A DNA stretch of 57,571 nt from JBOGJG01 sp050747825 (GTDB taxonomy: Bacteria > Acidobacteriota > UBA6911 > RPQK01 > JBOGJG01), in the NCBI GenBank assembly GCA_050747825.1, contig JBOGJG010000321.1, positions 1 to 57,571 on the forward strand. Reading direction: 5' to 3'. Every line of letters begins with the position of its first letter. Position 1 is the stretch's first letter. Position numbers and translations under genes: made by a program. The notes below the pieces were generated by a model, which worked only from the letters and a program-made list of their open reading frames with translations, ran no database searches and was not told the origin of the DNA. Shown one piece after another: positions 9,013 to 16,500 of the stretch.

Positions 9013-9283
9013 GACTTTCCCTCCTTGGGTAGCTCTGTTCGTACCTCAAATCGGTACGTCGTTTCGATACTTGAGAAGAAGGATACTTTCACCTTGCGAC
9101 CGCTGTCAAGAAAAAATCCCGAAAAGTGAAAAGTGCAAATGAACCGATAGTCTTAACGTCCTGCCCGTTGTGTCGGTGTGGTTTAAAACGACAAACGACC
9201 CAACGAGCAAAAACGTGCGACTTTCCGGTGAGAGTCTTCTGCCTTCCCCAAGTTGACGGGCTGGGCAGAATAGATGTATATAG
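9013..9283. other. Intergenic region between TonB receptor and vapBC
   Basis: This 271-bp gap between divergently oriented genes holds the receptor's ribosome-binding site and the GTACC-N7-GGTAC repeat. Just before the antitoxin start it also holds a direct repeat of the 10-mer TAGATGTATA (about 9270-9289). I see no coding signal in it. Confidence 0.5.
9041..9057 (-). promoter_or_regulatory. Inverted repeat GTACC-N7-GGTAC, putative operator
   Basis: This perfect 5-bp inverted repeat with a 7-bp spacer lies 29 bp before the start of the TonB receptor gene. The same element with the same spacing occurs before the paralogous receptor at 24472-24488. The symmetry and shared position before two related genes suggest a binding site for a dimeric regulator. 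Which regulator binds is unknown. Confidence 0.5.
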
Positions 9284-9544
9284 ATGTATATGAAGAAATC
9301 GAGGACGCAGCTCTATTTGAGTGAGCGGCAGAAGAAGAGGCTTCGTGATCTCTCGCAAAAAGCCGGGAAGTCAATCGGGCAACTCGTTCGCGAGGCCGTC
9401 GATGAGGTTTACCTGAAAGCCCAACCTCCAGAAAAACCACTTTCGAAAAGAGATCCTCTCTGGAATTTCGTGGGCGGGGGAAGGGTCGAGGAGAGTGACG
9501 TCTCCAGCCATCACGATCTTTATCTTTACCGAACGAAAACATGA
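9284..9544 (+). CDS. vapB: VapB-type ribbon-helix-helix antitoxin
   Basis: This 86-aa protein begins MYMKKSRTQLYLSERQKKRLRDLSQ, a ribbon-helix-helix (CopG/MetJ-type) DNA-binding arrangement. The beta strand TQLYL is followed by two helices (SERQKKRLRDLSQ and IGQLVREAVDEVY). The C-terminal tail is disordered-looking and probably neutralises the toxin. The ATG at 9290 is an equally possible start, as neither has a clear ribosome-binding site. Its stop overlaps the toxin start (ATGA), the usual toxin-antitoxin layout with autoregulation by the antitoxin. Confidence 0.85.
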   Translation: MYMKKSRTQLYLSERQKKRLRDLSQKAGKSIGQLVREAVDEVYLKAQPPEKPLSKRDPLWNFVGGGRVEESDVSSHHDLYLYRTKT

Positions 9545-9948
9545 GGCTGTTCGTGGATACGGGCGCGTGGTTTGCGCTCAACAGCCGCACGGATGAAAAT
9601 CACGCCGCTGCCGCCCGATTTCTCCGGCGGTTCCAGAAAGAGCCGGTCCGTCTATACACCAGCGATTATGTCATCGATGAGACGCTTACATTACTACGGT
9701 TCAAAGTGGCGCATCTGCAGGCCATACGGTTTCTGGATTTCCTGGCTCGAAGCCCGAGCATTTCCCGGCAAGTGGTCACTTCCGAGCTCTTCGATCAAGC
9801 CGTCGCCATTTTTCGCAAGTATCGGGACAAACCCTGGTCCTTCACGGACTGCGTCTCGTTTGCCCTGATGGACGCGTTAGATCTTTCCCGAGCCTTTGCT
9901 TTTGATCATAACTTCACCCAGTACGGGAAAGAGCTGTATCCATTCTGA
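9541..9948 (+). CDS. vapC: VapC-type PIN-domain toxin
   Basis: This is a 135-aa PIN-domain protein, a metal-dependent RNase family whose bacterial members usually cut tRNA or rRNA. The four acidic positions expected of PIN active sites are visible: Asp6 in FVDTGAW, Glu43 in the IDETL segment, Asp102 in SFTDCVSFALM, and Asp120 in AFAFDHNFTQYG. It is translationally coupled to the ribbon-helix-helix antitoxin upstream, and both look intact. The convergent aminotransferase gene ends about 56 bp downstream. Confidence 0.88.
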   Translation: MRLFVDTGAWFALNSRTDENHAAAARFLRRFQKEPVRLYTSDYVIDETLTLLRFKVAHLQAIRFLDFLARSPSISRQVVTSELFDQAVAIFRKYRDKPWSFTDCVSFALMDALDLSRAFAFDHNFTQYGKELYPF

Positions 9949-10004
9949 AGCAGTCGAATTTCCGGTTGATTGCAGTTTACGAATTATCCATCGTCCTAAC
10001 GTCG

Positions 10005-11360
10005 TTAAACCTTCCCGGATGCGGCGGCCCTGAGGCCGTCCAGGACGCGATCGACTTGCTCGAAGGTGTTGTAAAAATGCGTGCTGACTCGAATCCCATC
10101 GACTCCGTGGACATTGGCGGGGTAAAGCTCGCCTTTTTGCTGGGTTGACACGTACACGTCGTATCTTTCCCGCAAAAAATTCTGCAGCTTCTGGAAAGGG
10201 ACGCCGTCCACGTTCAGGGTCGTGATCCCGGCTGCCAGGCGGGGATCGTTGGAAGTCCACCGGGTAACGCCGGGAATCCGACTCGCTTCCTCACGAAGGT
10301 AGGAGGCCAGGCTCCGGAGCCGATGTTCGATCCGCTCCTTTCCGACTGCCGTGTGAAAATCGAGCGTATCCCCGAGGGCAGCGACGACCGGCCAGGGCCT
10401 GCGGCTCAATCGGTCGTACTTTCGGGCTCCCTTCTCGACGAAGTAGTTCTGGGTCACCACGTTGGGCCAGAGGCGATCCTGAATTCCGCTGCGCACATAA
10501 AGGAGTCCGGTTCCCGCCGGCCCGCACAGCCACTTGTGAGCGCTCGTGGAGAAAGCGTCCACTCCCAGCTCATGCAGGTCATACTGAATCATTCCGGTGG
10601 CCTGAGCCCCGTCGGCAAAACACAAAAGCCCTCTCCTGTGTGCCAATTCCGCCAGCTCCTTCACCGGGAGAACGCAGCCGGTAATCGTCGTCACGAAGGC
10701 CACGGCAATGGCCCGCGTCTTGGGGGTGATGGCGCGAGCAAACGCATCCACGATGGCCTCGCGGGATTCGGGAGGAATTCCGATCGGAATTTGCCGGACC
10801 TGGAGGCCGAAGCGATCCGCCTGCATCTGCCAGGGGCGCAGATGAGAGGCATGTTCGTGATAGGAGATGAGAATTTCATCTCCATGCTTCCAGTCAATTC
10901 CCTGGACAATGGTCGTGAGGCCTTCGGTCGTGTTTCTCATGATCGCGACTTCGTCCGGGTCGGCGCCCACGAAATCGGCGGCCTTTCGGCGGATCAATTC
11001 CACGTCGCGCTGAAGAACGCTGCTGTTTTCATTGGGATTGACGGCCATGAGTCGCCAATATTCGGTCATGGCATCGAAGACCGGCTTGGGCGTGGGACCG
11101 AGCGTCCCGTTGTTCATATAGGCCAGGCCCGGCTCCAACAGGAATTGACCCCGGATCTTTTCCCAGTAGGCATCGTCGAAGCGCCAGTTTTCGCCTTCCG
11201 CGCCTTCCGGTTGAAGAGACTCCAGCGCCGCCCTCAGTTCCGCCCTTACACTTTTCAGTGAGAGAGCCGCGGCACCGCCGCTCAGTGATGCGCCCAGAAA
11301 CTGTCGTCTCCCCAGGCGGCGACTCGAGCCGGAACCGGAATCCAATTTTTCACAACCCAT
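10005..11360 (-). CDS. Tat-exported class V PLP enzyme (PvdN/IPN-epimerase-like), copy 1
   Basis: This 451-aa protein starts at the ATG at 11360, behind GGGGGGAAAG; an upstream in-frame extension is rejected. A twin-arginine signal (GRRQFLGASLSG, residues 18-29) predicts folded export to the periplasm. Fold-type I PLP marks follow: NNGTLGPTP (83-91), RNTTEG (142-147), PLP-nitrogen aspartate in ADGAQATG (Asp250) and the Schiff-base lysine in SAHKWLCGPAG (Lys276). Known relatives are isopenicillin-N epimerase and the periplasmic pyoverdine-modifying enzyme PvdN, which is also Tat-exported. It is divergent from the MocR regulator and paralogous to the enzyme at 19042-20358. The substrate is unknown. 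Confidence 0.85.
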   Translation of the reverse strand: MGCEKLDSGSGSSRRLGRRQFLGASLSGGAAALSLKSVRAELRAALESLQPEGAEGENWRFDDAYWEKIRGQFLLEPGLAYMNNGTLGPTPKPVFDAMTEYWRLMAVNPNENSSVLQRDVELIRRKAADFVGADPDEVAIMRNTTEGLTTIVQGIDWKHGDEILISYHEHASHLRPWQMQADRFGLQVRQIPIGIPPESREAIVDAFARAITPKTRAIAVAFVTTITGCVLPVKELAELAHRRGLLCFADGAQATGMIQYDLHELGVDAFSTSAHKWLCGPAGTGLLYVRSGIQDRLWPNVVTQNYFVEKGARKYDRLSRRPWPVVAALGDTLDFHTAVGKERIEHRLRSLASYLREEASRIPGVTRWTSNDPRLAAGITTLNVDGVPFQKLQNFLRERYDVYVSTQQKGELYPANVHGVDGIRVSTHFYNTFEQVDRVLDGLRAAASGKV

Positions 11361-11592
11361 TTTTCTTTCCCCCCTAATCTTCGCGAGGACCAAAATTGGG
11401 AGAGACGCTATCTCAAGGAAGTAGAAATGAACAAGAGCCAATACGAGTTATTTTTGAGTAGTCCATTTAGCGAGCCTGGCCTTTCTCGACCGCGAAAATG
11501 GTCCTTGATCGTCCAAACTGGTGTGTTCAAAGGTGTAATCCGGCAAAAAACGGTAGACGATTGGCTTGCTCCTCATGTAGGGTAAGGGCGCA
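11361..11592. promoter_or_regulatory. Divergent promoter region, PLP enzyme / MocR regulator
   Basis: This 232-bp gap separates the start of the Tat-exported PLP enzyme (leftward) from the start of the MocR regulator (rightward). MocR proteins typically act on the divergent promoter beside their own gene, so this is the expected operator region. I do not see a clear symmetric operator, and the GTACC-N7-GGTAC repeat is absent. A GGTAAGGGC just before 11593 may include the regulator's ribosome-binding site. Confidence 0.4.
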
Positions 11593-13122
11593 ATGCTGAT
11601 TGTAATCGACCGCGGAAGCGCGGTTCCTATTTACCAGCAGGTTTTCTCTGGTATTCGAGGGCTGATTTCTCAGGGGGTCCTGAAACCAGGCGAACAGATT
11701 CCGAGCACGCGGGAATTGTCCTCGAAGCTGGGAGTGAGCAGACGCACGATTGACCAGGCCTTCGCACTCCTGCAATCGGATGGAGTCATCGAATCTCATG
11801 TCGGTCAGGGGAGCTTTGTTTCCCGCGCGGCACAGCGCGCAGCCGGCGCCACCTCGAAGAACTTTGAGCGGGACGAAAGCGGAGTGGAGCCGGACTTCTG
11901 GGAATCGATTCTGCCTGACGAGTCGGAGCGAGCTTCTGTCGAGCATATGGTGATCGCCGCCGGCAATTCTGTTCCCTACTCGTTCGTTGCAGCGATGCCC
12001 GATCCCAAGCTTTTTCCCGTGCAGCGCTTCCGGCGCTGCGTGGACACGGTACTCAAAAGGAGCGGAAGAAGCCTCACGGAGTTGGGCGACACGTACGGCT
12101 ATTATCCCCTGCGCGAATATCTCGCCAAGAGGTTACAGAGGGATTCAATCCAGGTCGCCCCGGATGAAATCTTGATCACCAGCGGCTGCCAGCAGTCTCT
12201 CAATCTCATCTCGCTCCTTTTGGTCTCAGCCAACGATTCGGTTGTGATCGAGAATCCGACGTATCCCGGAGCGCTGCGAGCGCTCACGCTGCGGGCCGGG
12301 CGAAGTCACGGCATCCAAACTCCGATTACGGAGCAAAGTCTGGCCCTGTTACCGGAAATACTGGAAAGAGAACGGCCGAAGCTGATTTACGCGGTTTCCA
12401 ATTACCAGAACCCGACGGGGGGTCTCATGGGGATCAACGAGCGAAAGCAACTCGTGAACATGGCTCTCCAGTACAAGATTCCCATCATCGAAGATGACGT
12501 ATTCGGCGAGCTTCATTTCGAGGGTACACGCCTGCCGAACTTAAAGGCGTTCGATAAGAAGGGCTCGGTCATTTTGATCAACAGCTTTTCCAAGAGCCTG
12601 AATACCGGGATCCGTATCGGATGGATTGCGGCGTCCCGGAAAGTCATTGAGCAGTTAAGCTATTTCAAAGAGGTCGTGGACCTCCAGACCAATGGGATCG
12701 TCCAGGCGGCTCTCTATACGTTTTGCCGCCGGGGAATTCTCGACCGCCACTTAAAGAGAGTCCGCCGGATTTTCATGGGGCGACGCGATGCACTGATGGA
12801 ATCGCTGACCCGCTACTTCCCTCGAGACTGTTTCTGGTCGCACCCGAAGGGAGGACTTTCGATCTGGGTCACGCTGCCTCCGGATCTGGATTCCAGAAAG
12901 CTCTTCTGGCTGGCTCAGGCCAAGGGGGTCGCTTTCTTCCCCGGGGAGTTTTTCTATTTCGGATCCCGTACGCGCCGAAACACTCTTCGCATCGGGTTTG
13001 GCACCCTCGAACCGGAAAAGATTACCGAGGGTATCAAGATCCTGGGGTCCTTGCTCAGCCGCAGCGAGTCGACCATTTCCCGCGCCTATTCCCTGAATCG
13101 GAGACGGTACCCGATCACCTGA
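11593..13122 (+). CDS. MocR/GntR-family regulator with aminotransferase domain
   Basis: This 509-aa chimera has a winged-helix GntR DNA-binding domain at residues 8-78 (PIYQQVFSGIRGLI, STRELSSKLGVSRRTIDQA, GQGSFVSR). A fold-type I aminotransferase-like domain follows, with YQNPTGG (271-277), IEDDVFGEL (299-307) and the PLP lysine Lys334 in SFSKSLNTGIRIGW. MocR members use PLP or a PLP-amino acid adduct as effector to control amino acid, vitamin B6 or amine metabolism. Placed between two clusters of PLP enzymes and a TonB receptor, it probably senses the compound they process. It reads into the receptor gene 175 bp downstream. Confidence 0.92.
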   Translation: MLIVIDRGSAVPIYQQVFSGIRGLISQGVLKPGEQIPSTRELSSKLGVSRRTIDQAFALLQSDGVIESHVGQGSFVSRAAQRAAGATSKNFERDESGVEPDFWESILPDESERASVEHMVIAAGNSVPYSFVAAMPDPKLFPVQRFRRCVDTVLKRSGRSLTELGDTYGYYPLREYLAKRLQRDSIQVAPDEILITSGCQQSLNLISLLLVSANDSVVIENPTYPGALRALTLRAGRSHGIQTPITEQSLALLPEILERERPKLIYAVSNYQNPTGGLMGINERKQLVNMALQYKIPIIEDDVFGELHFEGTRLPNLKAFDKKGSVILINSFSKSLNTGIRIGWIAASRKVIEQLSYFKEVVDLQTNGIVQAALYTFCRRGILDRHLKRVRRIFMGRRDALMESLTRYFPRDCFWSHPKGGLSIWVTLPPDLDSRKLFWLAQAKGVAFFPGEFFYFGSRTRRNTLRIGFGTLEPEKITEGIKILGSLLSRSESTISRAYSLNRRRYPIT

Positions 13123-13297
13123 GCGTTCACGCTCCAGTGGATGAAATCGGCTCCCCACAACGAAATGTTCCCCCACTTTTGGGTAAGCCACGAGGCCACT
13201 TTTTATATTTTGCCACGATACCAATAGCAAATTGTTTGACTCCCTGCGGGCTGTCCACATAGAAGGGAGCAAGCTTAGATATAAGGAAGGGAAACCC

Positions 13298-16200
13298 ATG
13301 AAGAAGATTTTGTTTGCCGTCATGCTTTGTGGTCTCACGCACCCTGCGCTTGCACAGACAACGACAGCGACCTTACACGGAATAGTGAGGGATGAGTCCG
13401 GTGGAATCGTGCCCGGGGCGACCGTGAGGGCGGTTCACCTTGAAACTCAATTCTCTCGGACTGCCATCACCGACGATGCGGGAAACTATCTGCTGCGCGC
13501 CCTGCCGGTCGGAAGATATCAGGTCATCACGGAACTGGTGGGTTTTCGCCGCTCGGTACAAGGAAACGTCCGGCTGGTCGTTAACGAAAACGTCAAGCTC
13601 GATGTCGTACTGAGCATTGGAGAAGTCGTGGAGACCGTGGAGGTCAGCGCGCAAATGACCGGTGTGGACACGCGCTCGGCGACCATGGGAGAGCTCGTTG
13701 ACCGGGAGCGGATCCAGGAGTTGCCGCTGGATGGGCGCAATGCCCTGGAGCTCTCGCGCGTGATACCGGGAGTCATCAACGCGAGAGTACCCAGTCTTCA
13801 AATCGACAATCGGGGAGGTGCTCGGATCACGGTGGCGGGAGGCCGCGACTCAGAAAATGAATTCCGCCTCGACAATGTCCCGCACATCAATCTGACGCAC
13901 AATACTCCTTTGAGCTTCCCAAATCCGGATGCCGTTCAGGAGTTTAAAGTCCTGGTAGGGAATTACAGCGCCGAATACGGTCGCGGGATCGGCGGTGTCT
14001 TTGTGGTCGTGACGAAGCGCGGCAGCAACGAGTTTCACGGTTCCGTGTGGGAGTTCTTGAGAAACAAGTCGCTCAACGCCAGGAACTTGTTCGCCGCGGA
14101 CAAGCCCGACCTCAAACAGAACCAGTTTGGTTTTACCGCAGGCGGGCCCATCTTGCGCGATCGAACCTTCTTCTTTGCTTCTTACCAGGGTGTTCGTATC
14201 CGGGAGTCGCAACTGTTGGCCTCGGCCCGTCCTCCTTCCAGTCTGGAGCGCGGGGGTGATTTTTCTGCTTCCACTCGAAAGCCGATCGACCCTTTAACCG
14301 GTGACCCGTTTCCGAACGATCGTATTCCTGCCTCCCGGTTCGATCCGGTGGCGGTTCGCGTGCTGGATGAATTCATTCCACTGCCCAATTCAGCGGACGG
14401 CCGCTGGATTTCTCTGCTCCCCATCGCCACCGACAACAACCAGTACATCTGGCGGATCGATCACCAAATCAGCGCTAACAACAGCTTGAACTTCCGGCAC
14501 TTCCGAGATGCCTCCGAGCGGGCTTTCCAGCCGGGAAATATTGCGCCTTACAGCCTGGAGCAGCGCACGTTCACCACGAACAACTTCAGTCTCCAGGATA
14601 CCCACACGCTGAGCCCCACTCTCCTGAACCAGCTGCAACTGGGATACACTCGCGCCGACACGACTCGGAAGAGTGAAGTCGAGAGAACCCTGGAAGATCT
14701 CGGAGGAACGCTGCCCGGCGTCGCTCCTGCTCAACTGCCCGTCTTCAACGTCAGCGGTTTTTTTAATGCCAGCTCGGGAGTCAATTACACCGAGCATCCC
14801 AATATTTACCAACTCGCCGACAGCCTGAGCTGGTCCAGGGGCCGGCATGAATTCAATTTCGGCGGCGAGTTCCTGCGGACCGAGCAGTTGAACCGCGCGA
14901 CCACTCGTCTCGAGGGACAATTCAGCTTCGATGGTTCGGTCAGCGAAAATGCCTTTGCCGACTTCCTCCTCGGAAAACCGCGAAGGATGGTGCAGGCCAG
15001 CGGCTATGACCGGGTTGTCAAAGGATATAACTGGTATCTATATTTCCAGGACAATGTCCAGCTTCGTCCCGGTCTGACCGCCAATCTCGGCCTTCGGTAT
15101 GAGTACTTCCAGCCCTATCGCCACGATCGGGATTGGTTGAACTCTTTTCAGGAAGGCGCGCAGTCCCAATGTGTGCCGGGGGCCCCGCCCGGTATGTTGT
15201 TTCCTTGTGACCCCGAACTCAGTGAGCGACTGGTCGAGGCCGACGGCAACAATTTCGCTCCTCGCGTCGGCTTGGCATGGGATGTCTTCGGAGATGGAAA
15301 GCTGGCTGTCCGAGGTGGATACGGGTTGTTCTATCAGGATTTGCGTTCGGACGTCTGGACATACCCTGCGGTCAACCAACCGTTCGCGATTCGCCTGGAT
15401 GTCGATAATCCCCACAGCTTGAGCGATCCGTATGGAAACCTGGAAAGTCCCTTTCCTTATTTCTTCAACGGAGAGAATGGAAGATTCAGCTTTCCTATGG
15501 GTCTCTTCGATCTGGTTTCCCCGGAACTGACGACCCCTTACGCCCATCACTTGAGCCTGAGTATCGATCGTGCCTTGCCGGCGGAGACCGTCTTGAAGGT
15601 CGGATACGTCGGCAAGATCGGACAGAACCAGTTACGCATGGTCGCCAAGAATCCGGCGACGTACATCCCCGGAGAGTCAACCACCGGCAACACCAACAGC
15701 CGCCGAATCATCTACCCGGGATTCTACGGTCAGATGAGGGAACTCACGACCAGCGCGTACTCCACTTATCATTCGCTTCAAGTCTCCCTGAATAAGCGGT
15801 TCAGCCGCGGGTGGACCGTTCTCGCGTCCTACACTCTCGGAAAGATGATCGACGAATACTCGAATACGAACCTGGGTCAGCTTCCCCAGGACCCGTTCAA
15901 TGAAGCGGCCGACCGCTCCCGGTCAGACGAGGACCGGAGACATGTGTTCGTCAGCTCTTTCATCTACCAAATTCCGGGCTTCGGCGATCAGCGAGGTTTC
16001 GTGGATCGAGTGCTGGGCGGATGGGCCATTTCGGGTATCGTCGATCTGGGCAGCGGTCTTCCCGTGAATATACGCTCGGGCCGGGATTTCTCCCTCACGG
16101 GCGTGGGTTTTGATCGCCCCGACCTGGTCGGTGATCCGGTTCTAACGGGAAACCGCAGTCGCGCGGAGCAGATTGCACAGTTCTTCAACACGGACGCGTT

Positions 16201-16468
16201 TGTTGCCAACCAACCGGGGCAGTATGGAAATACGGGGAGAAACCCCTTTAGCGGGCCGGCATACGCCAACACGGATCTGGCCTTGACCAAATCGTTTGCG
16301 ATGCCCTTTGAGGATCATCGGCTGCAGTTCCGAGCCGAGTTCTTCAATGTGTTTAATCAGGTCAATTTCAGTTCTCCAGGGGCCTCCCTGAATTCGCGGA
16401 CTTTCGGCCAGATCAGCTCGGCCGGGAAGCCGCGAATCTTGCAATTCGCGCTCCGTTATTCGTTTTAG
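13298..16468 (+). CDS. TonB-dependent receptor, Oar-like, copy 2
   Basis: This 1,056-aa outer-membrane receptor starts at ATG 13298 after an AAGGAAGGG ribosome-binding site; the frame is open upstream to a TTG at 13232 but that lacks a signal. A signal peptide (MKKILFAVMLCGLTHPALAQ) precedes the carboxypeptidase-regulatory domain (LHGIVRDESGGIVPGATV), the plug (RERIQELPLDGRNALEL and later GGRDSENEFRLDNV) and a barrel ending LQFALRYSF. It is more divergent than the copy 1/copy 3 pair. It begins a probable operon with the secreted metallohydrolase, the PLP enzyme and the Tat-RidA gene, which follow with gaps of 32, 9 and 44 bp. Confidence 0.92.
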   Translation: MKKILFAVMLCGLTHPALAQTTTATLHGIVRDESGGIVPGATVRAVHLETQFSRTAITDDAGNYLLRALPVGRYQVITELVGFRRSVQGNVRLVVNENVKLDVVLSIGEVVETVEVSAQMTGVDTRSATMGELVDRERIQELPLDGRNALELSRVIPGVINARVPSLQIDNRGGARITVAGGRDSENEFRLDNVPHINLTHNTPLSFPNPDAVQEFKVLVGNYSAEYGRGIGGVFVVVTKRGSNEFHGSVWEFLRNKSLNARNLFAADKPDLKQNQFGFTAGGPILRDRTFFFASYQGVRIRESQLLASARPPSSLERGGDFSASTRKPIDPLTGDPFPNDRIPASRFDPVAVRVLDEFIPLPNSADGRWISLLPIATDNNQYIWRIDHQISANNSLNFRHFRDASERAFQPGNIAPYSLEQRTFTTNNFSLQDTHTLSPTLLNQLQLGYTRADTTRKSEVERTLEDLGGTLPGVAPAQLPVFNVSGFFNASSGVNYTEHPNIYQLADSLSWSRGRHEFNFGGEFLRTEQLNRATTRLEGQFSFDGSVSENAFADFLLGKPRRMVQASGYDRVVKGYNWYLYFQDNVQLRPGLTANLGLRYEYFQPYRHDRDWLNSFQEGAQSQCVPGAPPGMLFPCDPELSERLVEADGNNFAPRVGLAWDVFGDGKLAVRGGYGLFYQDLRSDVWTYPAVNQPFAIRLDVDNPHSLSDPYGNLESPFPYFFNGENGRFSFPMGLFDLVSPELTTPYAHHLSLSIDRALPAETVLKVGYVGKIGQNQLRMVAKNPATYIPGESTTGNTNSRRIIYPGFYGQMRELTTSAYSTYHSLQVSLNKRFSRGWTVLASYTLGKMIDEYSNTNLGQLPQDPFNEAADRSRSDEDRRHVFVSSFIYQIPGFGDQRGFVDRVLGGWAISGIVDLGSGLPVNIRSGRDFSLTGVGFDRPDLVGDPVLTGNRSRAEQIAQFFNTDAFVANQPGQYGNTGRNPFSGPAYANTDLALTKSFAMPFEDHRLQFRAEFFNVFNQVNFSSPGASLNSRTFGQISSAGKPRILQFALRYSF

Positions 16469-16500
16469 CGACGCAGAGGTGATGGGAACGTACGAGAGTC

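Noticed and set aside
10323..11261. 312-codon open frame on the plus strand
   Set aside because: It is antisense to the PLP enzyme with intact active-site motifs and has no ribosome-binding site or recognisable domain.
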